In this document: piece by piece, positions 63,557 to 64,000 of the stretch
Numbering within the stretch: the stretch's first letter is position 1
Layout: each line of letters begins with the position of its first letter
Source: Novosphingobium decolorationis
Lineage (GTDB): Bacteria; Pseudomonadota; Alphaproteobacteria; Sphingomonadales; Sphingomonadaceae
Reading direction: 5' to 3'
Assembly (NCBI RefSeq): GCF_018417475.1
Contig: NZ_CP054856.1
Span: forward strand, 3,565,001-3,629,000
DNA length: 64,000 nucleotides
The notes under the pieces: model-generated
Database searches by the model: none
The model's input: only the letters and a program-made list of their open reading frames with translations
What the model was told of the DNA's origin: nothing
Position numbers and translations under genes: made by a program

Positions 63557-64000
63557 ATGGCCACGCTGGCAACCCCTAACGGCTACACCCTCGACAACAC
63601 CGGCAAGCGCGTCGTCGTCGATCCCGTCACCCGCATCGAGGGGCACATGCGCTGCGAGGTCAATCTCGACAGCAACAACGTGATCCGCAACGCGGTCTCC
63701 ACCGGTACCATGTGGCGCGGTCTGGAAGTGATCCTCAAGGGCCGCGATCCGCGCGACGCGTGGGCCTTTACTCAGCGCATCTGCGGCGTGTGCACCGGCA
63801 CCCACGCGCTGACCTCGGTGCGCGCGGTGGAGAATGCGCTCGGCATCGAGATCCCGGAAAACGCGAACTCGATCCGCAACATCATGCAGCTCTCGCTGCA
63901 GGTGCACGATCACCTGGTGCACTTCTACCACCTCCACGCGCTCGACTGGGTGAACCCGGTCAATGCGCTGAAGGCCGACCCCAAGGCGACGAGCGAGCTC
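63557..64000 (+). CDS. hupL: Uptake [NiFe]-hydrogenase large subunit, N-terminal part (cut by window edge)
   Basis: The first 148 codons of the NiFe-bearing subunit. [16 protein letters not shown] is the family N-terminus, and [20 protein letters not shown] contains the first CxxC that binds the nickel-iron centre. The second CxxC lies beyond the window. It begins 2 bases after hupS and must be in the same operon; hyp and maturation genes are expected further right. Confidence 0.96.
   Translation, partial: MATLATPNGYTLDNTGKRVVVDPVTRIEGHMRCEVNLDSNNVIRNAVSTGTMWRGLEVILKGRDPRDAWAFTQRICGVCTGTHALTSVRAVENALGIEIPENANSIRNIMQLSLQVHDHLVHFYHLHALDWVNPVNALKADPKATSEL

Noticed and set aside
1..64000. CRISPR arrays and cas genes
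   Set aside because: No series of evenly spaced direct repeats was seen, and no Cas-like protein is encoded.

Overview
The window reads as a high-GC alphaproteobacterial chromosome, most likely a sphingomonad (Novosphingobium or a relative). The grounds are the lptB-rpoN gene pair, DUF2171, DUF2255 and DUF4870 proteins, nadB, NrdAB without an ATP-cone, and strong codon bias. The lineage call rests on recalled family distributions, not on a search. The window splits into an accessory defence island (1 to about 22.3 kb), a housekeeping region (22.7 to about 62.1 kb) and the start of an uptake [NiFe]-hydrogenase locus (62.4 kb to the right edge).

Defence island. It opens with a cut-off DUF932 gene typical of plasmids and integrative elements. 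Next is an AbiEi-type antitoxin whose AbiEii partner seems to be lost. A four-gene block follows: PLD/SNF2 helicase, DUF4391, type III Mod and type III Res. The mod gene is split by a 930-bp IS5-family element with a 3-bp TAA target duplication, and removing 933 bp restores one open frame. On the minus strand, facing the block, is a three-gene operon: an unknown 184-aa protein, a PD-(D/E)XK nuclease-like protein, and a TrlF-type PHP+AAA ATPase. It shares a compact divergent promoter region with a complete AbiEi/AbiEii-type pair, whose promoter overlaps a perfect inverted repeat. The island ends with a tightly packed OLD-nuclease / UvrD-helicase / Mrr-like operon that resembles Gabija with an extra nuclease.

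Housekeeping region. It holds a Bcr/CflA exporter, two SDR oxidoreductases, an aldo/keto reductase, a second MFS exporter, tldD and (20 kb away) pmbA, an ABC ATPase, nadB, nrdA and nrdB separated by about 2.2 kb of small PRC-barrel/DUF2171-like, lipoprotein and PepSY genes, a CNT nucleoside transporter, a queuosine-precursor transporter, argB, YggT, folD, marC, a Lon-substrate-binding protein next to a thioredoxin-like co-chaperone, two identical tRNA-Gly(GCC) genes, lptB-rpoN, a glycosyltransferase-methyltransferase fusion, an ABC-F ATPase and a TPR/GT41 glycosyltransferase. Two copies of a three-hairpin palindromic repeat lie in opposite orientations at 39.2 and 59.8 kb.

Hydrogenase locus. 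hupS and the beginning of hupL lie downstream of a textbook sigma-54 (-24/-12) promoter, and rpoN itself is 6 kb upstream in the same window. The two best leads for something undescribed are the three-gene PHP-AAA/nuclease/unknown operon at 11.4-16.1 kb and the OLD-UvrD-Mrr operon at 17.8-22.3 kb. The clearest event readable in the sequence is the recent IS inactivation of mod.
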